Of a stretch of DNA of 64,000 bases, positions 24,064 through 35,848 are shown piece after piece. Location of the stretch: contig JBANAY010000001.1 in NCBI GenBank assembly GCA_037952775.1, positions 434,001 through 498,000 of the forward strand, read 5' to 3'. Under the pieces are notes generated by a model. It was not told the origin of the DNA. It saw nothing but the letters and a program-made list of their open reading frames with translations, and ran no database searches. Origin of the DNA: Clonostachys chloroleuca. Its lineage: Eukaryota > Ascomycota > Sordariomycetes > Hypocreales > Bionectriaceae. Position numbers and translations under genes: made by a program. Position 1 is the first letter of the stretch. Each line of letters opens with the position of its first letter.

Positions 24064-24846
24064 GATCGGGGGGCGGGTTGCTGGATGCTCTGAAATTCTA
24101 AATGTAAAGTTGAGTGTGGCCCTTTAGTCAACGACTGAGAGTCTTCCAAACACCTGACATGAACATAGTTATGTTTGGACCTAATGACCACGTGGTTTGT
24201 TGCACATGACCTCAACCGTGGCTTATCCATGTGGGTGGGCATTGACGCTCTTCCGCTCCGGACACTCTCCACTTCGGAAGGCGCTGCCATCATGGTCTCG
24301 GCTTCATGGGGCTAAGTCAGCCGATTTCATTAAAGCCTTGGGGGATGGCTAGATGGGGGGCCGGAAATCAATTCGGTGCCATGATTGACGCAACCCGAGT
24401 ATGCATGGGCAGAATACCGGCTTCGGGACCCGGGGGGGAGGAGAGAAAAAGAGTAGAAGGATTCAAATTCCAATGAGCATCAATTCATGTTGTGAGCTCG
24501 ATTGCTGTAATAATTGTTCCCATTTCTTTAGGTTTGGTAGTTTAAGTCACCAAGTAGTTTCATGTCTCAGCCAGCAAAGTTGGCCAATATGATTGCAATG
24601 TTTGAATTTTCCTCCTGTTACAAATCACAAGACTTTATTTAATCATTGTTCATGCCAGCATTAAATGCAAGCGTCCATAATATAGCAATTTTAACATATT
24701 CAACGCGTACGCAACAAGCATTATAGCCTTAAGTGACAAACCAACGAGGTGTAATGTGCGAAGATAGCAAGCTGGACTTTACCTCCCTCTTATTATTCGC
24801 TCTTTCTGAACTCCAATCCCCGATATGACATTGGCCAAGAAAGGTA
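24064..24846. other. intergenic, 783 bp
   Basis: Upstream region of the FAD oxidoreductase and downstream region of the SDR gene. It has short shadow ORFs only and no other element seen. Confidence 0.35.
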
Positions 24847-25659
24847 TCAATCAATATGAAGTCCCCCATTGACAAAGAGGTGGGCTCCGTTGATCCACCG
24901 GGCCTTCTCTTCACAAAGGCAGGCGACCGCATATGCGATTTCATCTGGCTCTCCCATTCTTTTTCCAGCGGGAGTCTGTTCAATAGTAGGTTGTAAGATC
25001 TTCATGGCTTCCTCTCCCGCCGATAAGAAACCAGCTGTCTTAGTCGGGCCTGGAGATACAGCATTGACAGTGCAGCCATACTTGGGCGGAAGCTCTTTGG
25101 CCCAACAACGGGTGAAAGAGTCCACCATTCCCTTCGTGCCAGCGTAGACCGTCTGGAGCGGCGGCGCTCCCCGGGAGCTTGTAGAGCAGATATTGATAAT
25201 ACGACCGCTACCCACGGTCAGGTACGGAAGGGCAGACTGCGTAAGAAGAAAAGTGCCTCGAGCATTGAGGTTCACTAGAGAGTCCCAGTGATCCAGTGTG
25301 GTCTCCTCGAGCGGCAGATTAATGGCGAGCGCTGCGTTGTTTACAACAATATCAATGCGGCCAAACTTCTCCATAGTTGCATTGACAAGTAACCCCGGAC
25401 CATCCTTGCTGCTCATGTCGGCACAAACGAGGAGTGATGGGCCGACGATAAATCCTACGGCCCTCGATGCCTCCTCGAAAACCTCTGGAGATGGGTAATT
25501 GATGACAACGGTTGATCCGCGGACAGAAAGCTCGGTAGCGATGGCAAGACCGATTCCGCTACTGCTTCCCGAGACAATCGCTACTTTGCCTATCAGAGAC
25601 CGAACAGTTGAGCTTGTTGGGTCTGGTGTAGTGTGAGCCAAAGAAATCGTGGTAGACAT
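24847..25659 (-). CDS. short-chain dehydrogenase/reductase (classical SDR, FabG-like)
   Basis: A single exon encodes 270 aa from ATG at 25659. The frame stays open to 25752, but the extra residues look unlike an SDR, so the internal ATG was chosen. Motifs: VAIVSGSSSGIG (TGxxxGxG-type cofactor loop), IDIVVNNAAL (NNAG), catalytic Ser in INICSTSSRG, and YAGTK (YxxxK). The C-terminus ends INGAHLFVNGGLHID, as in 3-oxoacyl-ACP-reductase-like SDRs. It should reduce a ketone or oxidise an alcohol with NAD(P)H in the cytosol. It lies between the FAD oxidoreductase and an MFS gene on the same strand, consistent with one pathway. Cofactor preference and substrate cannot be read reliably. Confidence 0.9.
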   Translation of the reverse strand: MSTTISLAHTTPDPTSSTVRSLIGKVAIVSGSSSGIGLAIATELSVRGSTVVINYPSPEVFEEASRAVGFIVGPSLLVCADMSSKDGPGLLVNATMEKFGRIDIVVNNAALAINLPLEETTLDHWDSLVNLNARGTFLLTQSALPYLTVGSGRIINICSTSSRGAPPLQTVYAGTKGMVDSFTRCWAKELPPKYGCTVNAVSPGPTKTAGFLSAGEEAMKILQPTIEQTPAGKRMGEPDEIAYAVACLCEEKARWINGAHLFVNGGLHID

Positions 25660-26299
25660 GGCGGACAGATGAAGAGCGGGTACGTCGAATTGACTGTGAG
25701 CTTTTGAGAGGCGGTTTTGCTGTAATAGACGCAGATGCACTCTCCCGAGCATAAGACAGTCAATATGCCGGTTCTTTATATACCCTCCAATAGGCCGATT
25801 GCTCGGGTGACGGTTACCGACTCTAGTCGGGTAGTGGGCATGATCTACGCAATAGCTTCCAGAGGAGACAACTGAGTTCGAGCGAGCTCACATTGACGGC
25901 TACTTAGCGGATCACTTGAACATGGGAGCTGGGCGGGCAAACAGATAGAGCCGCCGAATACGATCGTAGCTGGCTGGCTACTGGGCAACTATTCATTCGA
26001 TACCATTAGACGGGTCAGCGAAAAGGATCACTAGATCACTTGTTACCTAACTATTAAGTTACCTAAGGCCTATGGATCCAATGGTGAAATACTGAGACAT
26101 GAAACTTTACTCATTATCAAGGCCTAGAATGGATAACCGTTGAGTATTCTCAGGGGGTAGTTCGTTTCTCTCAGTCACGCAATATTGGATCAACGGCGGG
26201 CATAGCTAGGTAGCGAACTTCATGGAGAGTAGGTAGAGCGCGCACAACAACTGCTAGGAGTGGTCCCAAAATCACACCATGCAAAGGAGAAACTCGAGG
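25660..26299. other. intergenic, 640 bp
   Basis: Promoter region of the SDR gene and terminator side of the MFS gene. No other element seen. Confidence 0.35.
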
Positions 26300-28101
26300 C
26301 TATTCACCAACTTCCCGGTCATCATGCCAGTGAGCAAGTTCTTTCACGAAATTCCATCTCCAAGTGGCTTTCCTGATGTGGTTTCCCCACAAGTAGAAAG
26401 GAACCCAAAATAAAATGAATCCTCCCGAGATGCCAGCCATAGCACCGAAAGACTTTTGATACCCAGCTTGTTCAATCCATGGATTAGTGTAGAAGGATAG
26501 GAGAAATCCCAAAGCCGCTGTGTTTTTCGACATAAGCGAGAGAAGACAAAAGATAGATCCGATCTAAGCCACCACTTACATTTGAAGGCGTGTTGTGTCA
26601 CGGTAATCTCGCCTGCAATTGGGCGATACACGTCAATAGTATAGACTAGGGTGGTGTTCGTGGCCTGAACAACCGAAAAGCTCACTTTCCAATCGCTTCA
26701 AGTCAATATTCCGCTCAGATAATAAAGACAGAAAACCGCTAAGGAATTTGAACTCACAGAGGCCCAAGCCCAAGGTAGGAACCATCCAATGCATGCCGTT
26801 TCCAATGCCGACACCATAGAGCACAAGAGAGAGAGGAGCTGTTAGGACGGAAATTGTCATAGCCGGAAGACGCATTTCAGGTTCTCGGATACCCCCGTTG
26901 CGATGCGTAGCGCGATCAGCTATTTGGTCGCCTAAATGGCCTCCAAAATAGGCCCCAATCAGGGCGCCGATTGGGGATGCAAGAAAACACAAACCCGCCT
27001 GCCAGGCCTCGAATCCATAAACCTTATTAAAGGCAATGGCGAAGTTGGATGTAATAGCAACCAAGAAGCCAATTGTAACAGCCATGACAATAGTAGCCCA
27101 GAGAACTGGAGGTAGGGCCAACATAACGACGGGACGCATGGCAAGCTTGAAATAGCTTTCCTTAGTGTGTCTTCCTGAGAAAATTCTGAGACTTTGCCAA
27201 TATCCGTTCTTTTTTGTAGTGCTATGAGTTGCCCCGGATGCCCATTCGACACATTCAGTGTTGTTGCCATCTTTGTGTCCAACTTCGCGACCGCAAGAAG
27301 CTGGCTCTGTCTCCTCTGAACGATCATATGTGGTCTCAGGGAATGTGAAGATAATTAGAATCGTGCAAGTCCCAATCAAAGCTGTAGAGATCCAGTATAT
27401 ATAACGCCAATGGAGATTAATGGTGATGAGGCCGGATATAAGGATTCCGGTACCGACACCAGCGGATAGCGCAGCCGTATAAAATCTGATCGTGGTAAGT
27501 ACATAGATAATATTGGCAAGGGAGGAAATCCTTACGCCATGACTGTCCCTCGCTCATGGAGGAAGAAAATGTCGGCAATCGTCAAAGGAGCCAGGCACTC
27601 AGCTGCACCAGAAGCAAACCCCATTAGGATTCTAGCAGCCAGAGCACGATCGAATGAGGCCTCCGCACCAGCCCATGCAGAGACAGCAGTATATATTGTG
27701 AATGAGATGACATAAACTGGCCTACGGCCAAACTTCACCATCATGGGTACCCAAAACAGGTTTCCCATGCCCTGGAGTAGAGCAGTTGAGGTGAATAGAT
27801 AGGCAGCCTTGGCAGTCCATTGAGCAAACCTTGGATCCGTCGGTGGCCCAAAGTAGTCGGTAGTGATAGCTACCATTGCCACCGAGGGCCCTGCTGCCAA
27901 GAAGTTGGAAAAGAAGATAGCGCAGGACACGAGACAAGCAATGTAAATGCGATAGGCTTTGGACCAGTTGAGGGGGTCATTGGGATCGCTCGTGGGTTTT
28001 GGTATAAGGATGATTTGCTTGGTTTCGTCATCGTGTAGTCGGATATTCCCTAGCTTCTTTTCTTTTGGCTCGATTTGCAGGGGATCATTTGAGGAAGCCA
28101 T
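26300..28101 (-). CDS. MFS transporter (DHA1-like, fungal multidrug/metabolite type)
   Basis: Four exons (28101-27536, 27485-26758, 26684-26580, 26517-26300) give 538 aa. A hydrophilic N-terminus with DPNDPLNWSKAYRI, typical of fungal DHA1 pumps, precedes TM1. KFGRRPVYVISFTIY is the loop 2-3 motif, and LAARILMGFASGAAECLAPL the TM4-5 region. The central loop (about 230-285) is charged, then six more hydrophobic segments follow (for example VVMLALPPVLWATIVMAVTIGFL). It is a plasma- or vacuolar-membrane proton-coupled transporter. Divergent from the FMO-ADC gene (1.19 kb between starts), it may import the substrate or export the product of the neighbouring enzymes. Confidence 0.88.
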
Positions 28102-29288
28102 GTTTAAGTTTGATTTGTTTCTTGTTGATTTCTTTCTTCTCTCGCAGGCGAGAGAGTTCGGATTAAAAGGAAGGGGTGAAAAGGGGTCTTGGCTGACGGC
28201 TCCGGCTGACAAGAGAGGTAGGTATTTGCACTATAGAGGTCTAGGCTCACCCAAATTGTCAATATCAGGCTCCGGTAAAGAGTGGAGATGTATGTAGCGA
28301 GAGAGAGTAGACCCATAACTTATACTCGGGTAGCAAAAGCAGCAACGCCCGGAACGATGCAAACGAAGGGAGATGGGATGTGGTCCACAATTCCGGGCTT
28401 TCGCTATATTCTTGCGCCCCTGTTCTTATGAATGCGGGGTAGACATCTTTGGTATGACTTGAAGCTGGGGTAAGAAGTCAATGTAACTAGAGCGGTTGGT
28501 GGGAAGGACCGGGGAGACCATCCATCATGGGGGGAGGGGGTTAGTGGGCAGCCGAAAGGAAATCAAGGCTTTCTGATTGAATAAAATATGTCTCATGCTG
28601 GCGGATATTGCCGATGATTTCCAGGGCGCAATTACGGGTTGAGCTGAGCACTCCATCCCCAAAACACGTTAGTTCGTTCAGTTTATCTAGCAATCTTTCT
28701 AGAAAGGGAGCAAGGCGATGGCATCCATTGCATATGTCTATGGTAGCAACGGTTGGAATGCAGCTACTATATATGATTGGCTACCTGGACATATGGAGTA
28801 ATGATAGCGGGTGGTCTACATAGAAAATACAATAGGTGTGTTCACTCATCCCATCAGTTACTCTGCGGTGTCCAGCTGACGCTACGAAGAATTACCTTCA
28901 GGAAGCCATCTATGTCACCAATAGACCAGTAATCCCATCCTGCCCCGGTGTCAAGGCCGTTCTATGTGAGCCACCTTGTGGAACGTTCCAATCCATGGCG
29001 TAACATCGGCGAGTTGAGGATGGTCCGGCTGAGTGAAACACGAAATGAGACTCATACCGGCTCTCCACTTCCCGAGTCGGCCCCACCTCAAAGAGGACAG
29101 GAATGAGATATCGGCAAACAGTGGCAGCGCCTTGCATGGACAATATCATCGGGCTGTGTTTTATTGGAGTAGATAAAAGTAGTTGTGTGACAGTCCTCAG
29201 TCCGGGTGCCACAGGGAACTACGCTACCAAAACAAACCTTCATTACGCACACTGAATACAACTCCAGAATAGGCAATCAGAAGAAGCC
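28102..29288. promoter_or_regulatory. divergent promoter region between MFS and FMO-ADC genes, 1.19 kb
   Basis: Start codons of the two divergent genes flank this region, so it should hold both promoters. No credible coding frame is present. I did not recognise a specific operator; the neighbouring C2H2+Zn2Cys6 regulator is the natural candidate to bind here (inference). Confidence 0.45.
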
Positions 29289-31720
29289 ATGATTGAATCA
29301 ATATCCAATGGCCATACCGCGGCCGGGGTCAACTCCCACCCTAGCCCCAAATACTTGCGTGTCGTGATAATTGGCGCCGGGATAGGTGGTTTGACGGCTG
29401 CAGCTTTCCTGCGCAATGAAGGGCACCATGTTACTGTTCTTGAATCGTCCACCTTTGCGAATGAAGTGGGAGCCGCTCTTCATCTTGCACCAAACGCCAA
29501 TGGTTTACTGAGGCGGTTGGGCATTTTTGGTGAGGATATCGGTGCCAACTTGATGGAGCATGTTAGTGATCCCCTTTTCTTACAACTTTTTCTCTTTATT
29601 ATCAACAACTAACTGGACCAAGATTACGGAATACGACATAGATAATACTCTCAGCCGGGATATCGACTTGTCCGAGAGAAACAAGCTCTGGCAGCATCCG
29701 TGGCATTTAGTTCACCGCGTCCGTCTCCATGAGGAGCTAAAGCGTCGGGCAGTCTCAAAATCCGAAAAGGGAACTCCCGTAGAATTGAGGACAGGGAGTC
29801 GCGTGGTAAATGTTGATCCTTCTCAGGCGATTGTTGAGCTTACAACTGGAGAGACTATTCAGGGGGACCTCGTTATAGGTGCGGACGGAATTCATGTAAG
29901 CATGTGACGTTAAGTTAAAGGAGTAACGCTGACGGGTTCATGCCTTGGATAGTCAATTAGTCGATCCATGATACCAGGCGGCAACATCACCCCTAAACCT
30001 TCTGGCAAGAGTGCTTTTAGGTTTCTGATGCCTCGTCAGAGAGCTATGGATGATCCTTTGACGGCAAAATATGCACAAAAAATGGGGCAACTCGTCATGT
30101 GGTATGGGTCTGACAGACGGGTGGTCATGTATCCCTGCGACAGCAACAAGCAGCTCAACTTTGTTTGTATTCACCCGAGAGAGGAGACTGAAGTGGATGA
30201 GGGACAAGGTAATCCAATCATGACGTTTCAAATCAGATTACGGCCCGCCTTATGTACTAACGAGTGAGATCAGACTGGAACACAGGAACAAATAAAGCCA
30301 AACTGCTGGAAGTTTTCAGGACTTTTGATCCATCTGTCTTGGCCCTTTTGGACAAAGCAGACGCCGAGTCTCTTGGTATTTGGGAGCTAAAAGATATGGA
30401 TACATTACCAGAATGGGTCAATGGCCGCCTGGCGCTCCTTGGAGATGCTGCACATCCGTTCCTCCCACGTATGATTTTCAATCCCAGATCACTCTCTTCA
30501 CATTCACTAACGACCTACTAGATCAAGGCCAGGGAGCAGGGTGCGCTATAGAAGATGCTGCATCTCTTGCCGTCGTTTTGAGGAAGGGCACGGACTCAAA
30601 CGAGGTTCCTGGGCGTCTTCGACTATACCAAGACATTCGGATTGAGCGAGCCAACAGATTACGCAATTACTCACGCAATGCAGGCCGCGACATTGTTGGC
30701 CTTGGCAAAGAAAACTTCAATAGTGAGTTTTACCTCTTACTATAATCTTGGAATAGATTTATCATAGTCGCGAGCTAACACCCCATAGTGATGGAATATA
30801 CGAATTACAATTTCGGGCACGATGAATGGGACAACTCGACGGAGCGGTTCCGCCGGTGGACTTGGTCGCAAAATCCAAACCTGTATTGGAGAATGCCAAT
30901 TTCATTTGGCCCTTTCCCCGGTCCTCGGCAGACTTTCGAGGGGAAGCCACGAAATGCAACTCATTCGACTTTTACCACAGCCTCTGTCAAGTTCAAAACT
31001 TCTCGTACAATCTTACAAAATCTCCTTCCGTCAACATCTTTTCGTTTCAAGAGCCCAGGGACTTTTGCGTATGCGAGCTTTTCCCAGACTACACTAAACA
31101 AGATGGAATGGCTCGGACATTCAGGATATCGGCATTTTGGTCTCTATATTCACGGAGTACAGTACACACTCAAAGACGGTACTACTCTTAATGGCACGTT
31201 CCTCCCTCTCTTATTTGAGAGTCTGACGGACCCGATCGTAAGCGGTCGAGAAGAGTTAGGTATGCCAAAGCTCTACTGCTCTATCGATATTTGGCGCCGC
31301 AAAACAAGCTACCGGGTCCAGACCGGGTGGCAGGGTGCTCAGTTTGGCTCCATGACGCTCGAGGGTCTCTCCGAGGTCGGAGTAGATGGAGTGAAAGGTA
31401 CAATTGGTGGGGAGGATGACGAGGGGATATTTGCATACAAATACATTCCCAAAGTCGGGGAACGAGGCAAAGCAGATGTGGAACATGCCACCTTTGTTCC
31501 TCACGCTGAGGAGTCCAAAGTAGTCCCGAGTACAGTGCAAAAGGTGTGGATAGCGGAGAAAGGGGGATTTTCGTTTGCTGCCCTGGACTGGGACGCACTA
31601 CCCACATTACATCATGTCATCAGCCGACTGGCTGAGATTCCTGTCTACGAAGTAGTCGGGGCCAAGGTTGTAGAGGGGCTGGGGGTTCCCGATGTATCCA
31701 GTGCCAGAAGGATCGATTAG
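29289..31720 (+). CDS. fusion: FAD-dependent aromatic monooxygenase + acetoacetate-decarboxylase-like domain
   Basis: Six exons (29289-29561, 29623-29895, 29953-30208, 30274-30468, 30522-30722, 30789-31720) join with matching phases to 709 aa. Residues 1-400 form a salicylate-hydroxylase-type monooxygenase: VVIIGAGIGGLTAAAFL (FAD GxGxxG), GADGIH (DG motif, about 177-182) and LALLGDAAHPFLP + HQGQGAGCAIEDA (GD motif, about 322-345). Residues from about 425 to the end resemble the acetoacetate decarboxylase superfamily (PF06314): FTTASVKFKTSRTIL, MEWLGHSGYRHFGLYIHGVQY, then FESLTDPIVSGREELGMPKL, where the Lys aligns with the Schiff-base region. The last intron's phase keeps both parts in one protein. 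The reaction could be hydroxylation or oxidative dearomatisation followed by decarboxylation, hydrolysis or cyclisation in one polypeptide; this is inference. Cytosolic, no signal peptide. Confidence 0.88.
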
Positions 31721-32130
31721 TGCATTGGATCATAGACTTGATAGTGCTCTAGTGTGTGTGTGATGAGAGGATATAGTTCGTACTCATACTAAAGTAGCTT
31801 CTGCATCAATTTTCAATACTGTGTGCCTATGATAGCTGCAACGGCCGGAAGGGGCTTTGATGAAAGGGGTCTAGGAGTAGCAACGGGTTGAACTCCGCAT
31901 CTTCCGCTTAAAAGAACTCAACGCTACCCCAGACTCTAGCATAATGCGTAAAACGCGGGGTAATTCCAGATGCTACGTAAATCATCGGAAACTGAACCCC
32001 ATTAACCCGGTCAGAATCCAAATTCGTTCCGCGTACTGGTTTTTCTGTTATCATAAATTGCTTGGGGGCCGCCATTCGCTAAGACTCTCTGTTGTGACAG
32101 CAAACCTCATCAGCTCTTGAACACCACCAA
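31721..32130. other. intergenic, 410 bp
   Basis: Spacer between the FMO-ADC gene and the C2H2+Zn2Cys6 regulator on the same strand. It should contain a terminator and a promoter. Nothing else seen. Confidence 0.4.
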
Positions 32131-35100
32131 ATGGAGTCTCCGGTACCAGAATCTATTCGCGTAGAACCGCTCAAACAAGGCTACTACCAATGCTCACATT
32201 GCCAACGGACTTTTAACCGCGCTGACCATTTGCAGCGACACGTCCGCTCCCGTAATGATCCAGGGCCAGTTCCATCGTCATACTCGTGAATCTTACAAAT
32301 GTTGCAGATATACAGGATCGTCCTTATCAATGCGAGGTTTGTCACAAAGGATTTTGTCGGCAGTAAGTGCATGTTCATAGACTCCCTCTCTGGTCCCCAT
32401 AGTTAGGGGAGGATTATCTACCCTTATTCTAACTACAGCATATAGAGACCTTCTTAAAAGACACGCCGCATGCCACGAACCCGATGAGCAGGGAGTAAAG
32501 CGACGCCGCCAGCTGATTTCAAGCCCTCGAGTGGCACAGGCGTGCAAAGCCTGCGCAGCAGCGAAACTCAAATGTGACAAGGACAAAGTGTGCAATCGCT
32601 GCCTACGAAAAGGCATTCCCTGTGAACGAGAGCCTCGCAACGGGAATATAATCTCCGACAAAAGCCCAGTCGCAGACCCAGGTAAGACACTACGAATAAC
32701 TTCCACAAGGACTAGTTGGAAGACGCTCGTGTGTCAGTTTTATATTATTCCTCGCGTCATTCTCGCCTTTTAGATATACTTGAGATGGAAGCCATATTGC
32801 TGACCCAACTATTCGGTTTAACAGACAACATAGTTACCACTCTGAGCATGAGTGACATGGAGCCTACCGTAGGTCCTCACGACACAAACCTTGAAAAAGT
32901 CGCCGACTCTCCGAAATCACAACTCTTAAGTGCAGATGAGGGTTTCCAGATCATGGACTCTGACTTTTCTTCGTTTCTCAAGAATGTCATGACTCCCTTA
33001 ATAGGTGATGAAAGGCATTCCTTGAGCCATGTGGATTGGTCATGTGTTGATCCGCTCCACCCCTTCGAACCACTCCGAGGCCTGCTAGATTATACTACCA
33101 AGGATGATTTCGGGTTTGAAGACGTAGTAGCACACAACTTTTCTGCTCTCCCGCCCACGCCTTCTCTCTACTTTTCCCAGCCATTCGCTACTGCTATGGA
33201 GGCGGTCACAACCAACGTGACTGAGACTGACCCAGACGGGAAGCACCTGCCCTTAGGTATCGAGGCATACCAACAGTCTGCTCTGGGTCGCTGGGAACCT
33301 TCAAACAAAGACAAGGCGGATACTGAAATGGATTCACTCTCCATGCTTGGAACTAGCCCACACAGCTCACTCTACGTCGCCCACATGAATGATCACCCGG
33401 AGCCTCACATAAACATACCATTCCCCGCAAGTACAAGAGACCAAGTGCTGTCCATGACGCTGGACATATGCAAACCAGAGAAAAAGTACCTCATCACGAA
33501 GACTTTCCCTACTGCGGAGTTCTTCCTGCAACTGGTTCAACGGTACTTCGCATATGATCGATATGAGGCACATTCCTTCATCCACGGGCCATCTTTCGAA
33601 TTGGGCCAGCAAGAACCAGAGCTTCTGGCTTCCATCATTTCAGCAGGGGCAATGCTGGTTGATTCAAAGCCGCTGTGTGCACTAGGCCTTGCCCTACAAG
33701 AAGTGACGCGCTTATCCCTGCCCGGCCGATTTGAAGAGTCTAACAAAGTCTCAAGGAGCATTTGGGCGATCCAGGCTTTCATCAACGAGGTCGAGGTTGC
33801 AGTCTGGAGCGGTATCAAGAGAAAGATGGAGATTGCTGAGAGTCATAGAAACATACCTTTCACAGTTCGTCTTCAAACCCACGTTTTCTCACTCAACCAT
33901 GAGTAACTCGAGAGTCACGCACTGATAGTCTTTGGTCCTGGATTTAGATGCTCCGCCGAGGTGGACGGTTTGCCGCGCCCTCTGGGCCATCTCCTCTACC
34001 ATTACCAACCGATGATGGTAATGTTTTACAACAAAAGTGGCTTGCTTGGGTGAATCAAGAAAGTTTCAATCGACTTGTCTATCGGTCCTTCGTCATGGAC
34101 ATCCAAGTCAGCATGGCTTTCTGTGCAGCCCCAATTATTTCATTTTCAGAACTCAAAACACCGCTACCTTGCGCAAGATCTCTGTGGCTTGCCAGTGATG
34201 CCGATCAGTGGAAGACCCTATACAACAGCTCGCTACGGGAGCCTTCCTCTCTGAGTTTAGTTGACTATCTCCGAAACCCTACCGAGCTCGATGAAAGTTG
34301 CTATGATATAACTTTCTCTCAACTTATCATTATCCATGGCATTTGGGGGATGGCATGGCAGTATCTTCAACTACATGAAACACTCAACAAGCCAAAACTT
34401 TCAAGTGCCGCCTTGGCTCTTCAGCATCAAGAAATTACACGCATCATAGATCAATTCCAGGTTCACATGGACGATGATGCATCTCCTTCCGTAGAGGAGC
34501 CACGTCTAATGCTTGAGCTTGTGCAGCTAAGACTTCACATCCCGTTTCACGAAGTGGAGAGCTTTGCGGGCAAGGGCAGTGTTGAGGACGCGCGCCAGGC
34601 GCTCCCTATTCTGCACGATTGGGTAGACACGCAAGAGGCGAGACAAGCGATCTGGCATGCCGGCCAGGTACTGCGTGCAGCAGAAAAATTTCGCTCCGGC
34701 CACTTACGTGGTTTCTTCGCCATTGCCGTCTACCAAGCAGCTCTGGCCCTCTGGGTGTTCAGCCTCGTGTCACAGGGCAAAGCCAGGGAAAATCCATTAA
34801 CATCTGTTCAAACGACAAAGGATTCCACAACTATATGTTTGAACGGCCCCAGCGAGTCAGTGACTAGACGCTTTATCTGCACGGGGAAACCGCCATCTTG
34901 CGTCTTGCGGCCGGGTCGTTCGGTAGCTGGCCCGGCTTCAGCTTCGGTCCCCATCCCGCTTACGGACCAGGAGTCAATATCCTGTATGGTAGCAGACATG
35001 CTAGCGGACAATTTTGCGGATTGCCAGGCACTTCCGCCACTGGTAGAGAATCTCCAGCAACTTCTCCGCCATCTTGGGAAGGCGGCAACTACCGTTCAAG

Positions 35101-35150
35101 CAGGGTCCCCCTCATCGAGACCGTGGTCCACATCCCGAAACCAGGAATGA
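32131..35150 (+). CDS. transcription factor with two C2H2 fingers plus a Zn2Cys6 cluster
   Basis: Five exons (32131-32251, 32308-32362, 32446-32681, 32774-33864, 33948-35150) give about 901 aa. C2H2 finger 1 is at about residues 21-41 (CSHC...H.RSH; its last His codon is split by intron 1) and finger 2 at 49-69 (CEVC...H.AACH). A Gal4-type cluster follows at 92-118 with spacing C-x2-C-x6-C-x5-C-x2-C-x6-C. The rest fits the fungal middle-homology region (SFIHGPSF, SIWAIQAFINEVEVAVWSG, MEIAESH, MLRRGGRF). Introns include a GTTCGT donor at 33865. Its position between the enzymes of the 22-36 kb neighbourhood suggests a pathway-specific regulator (inference). The last about 100 residues are less typical, so the 3' end is less certain. 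Confidence 0.85.
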
Positions 35151-35848
35151 TACTCAGCTTGTAGCAGCTAGTCAATCCCACCTTCGTCTCGGCTTTGTTT
35201 ATCCTGGAGTAGGGAGAGTCCCTGATATTTCACTGCATCAGGTTATCGTATCGTCTCATAGACAAAAGGAGCATAAAAACAAGTGTCAAAATGCAAAACC
35301 TAATTCGCAGCGATATCCACTGTTGATTGGACCTCTCATATTCGTACATCGTGGAGCGACACGGGACTATAGAGCTTACCTTGGCTGAGGGCCTTATCAG
35401 ATACAATGTATTTCGGCTATATGGCTCTGGAGCCGGAGCTAAAGTAACTGTTCTTGTGACATACATATGGCAAAGATATCTTTTACGGTGAGCATGTCTT
35501 CATCCTCCATTCTCTCCGAATGAAATCGTTCAAACAAGGACTAATGCCGACAATAGCCTACACCCAACATCTTTCACCGAACCAGGTCCAGAACACAAGT
35601 CTACATAACTCGGCGTAGGAACTCCTGATCCTGGATTCTGAATTAAACATGGCTATGCCGTCATCGGGGCCGTTGATGGCTGCAGCATTGGCCAATCCCC
35701 CGAGTTGATAGACACTAAGGCTCGTGGTGCTAGTGAAACCTTCTTCGAAATAATAGAATGGTGCGCGCAGTCACTCTGGAATGGCTTGTACAAGGCATAT
35801 CAAGTTCTTGGCGTCACAATTGTTATGAATTAGAGGTCTACCTAGATT
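35151..35848. other. intergenic, about 700 bp
   Basis: Between the convergent regulator and cupin genes. It contains terminators only as far as I can see; overlapping open frames have no domain support. Confidence 0.35.

Noticed and set aside
23724..24293. 189-codon minus-strand ORF overlapping the FAD oxidoreductase exon 1
   Set aside because: Out-of-frame shadow of exon 1; the other frame holds the RSGGHSW motif.
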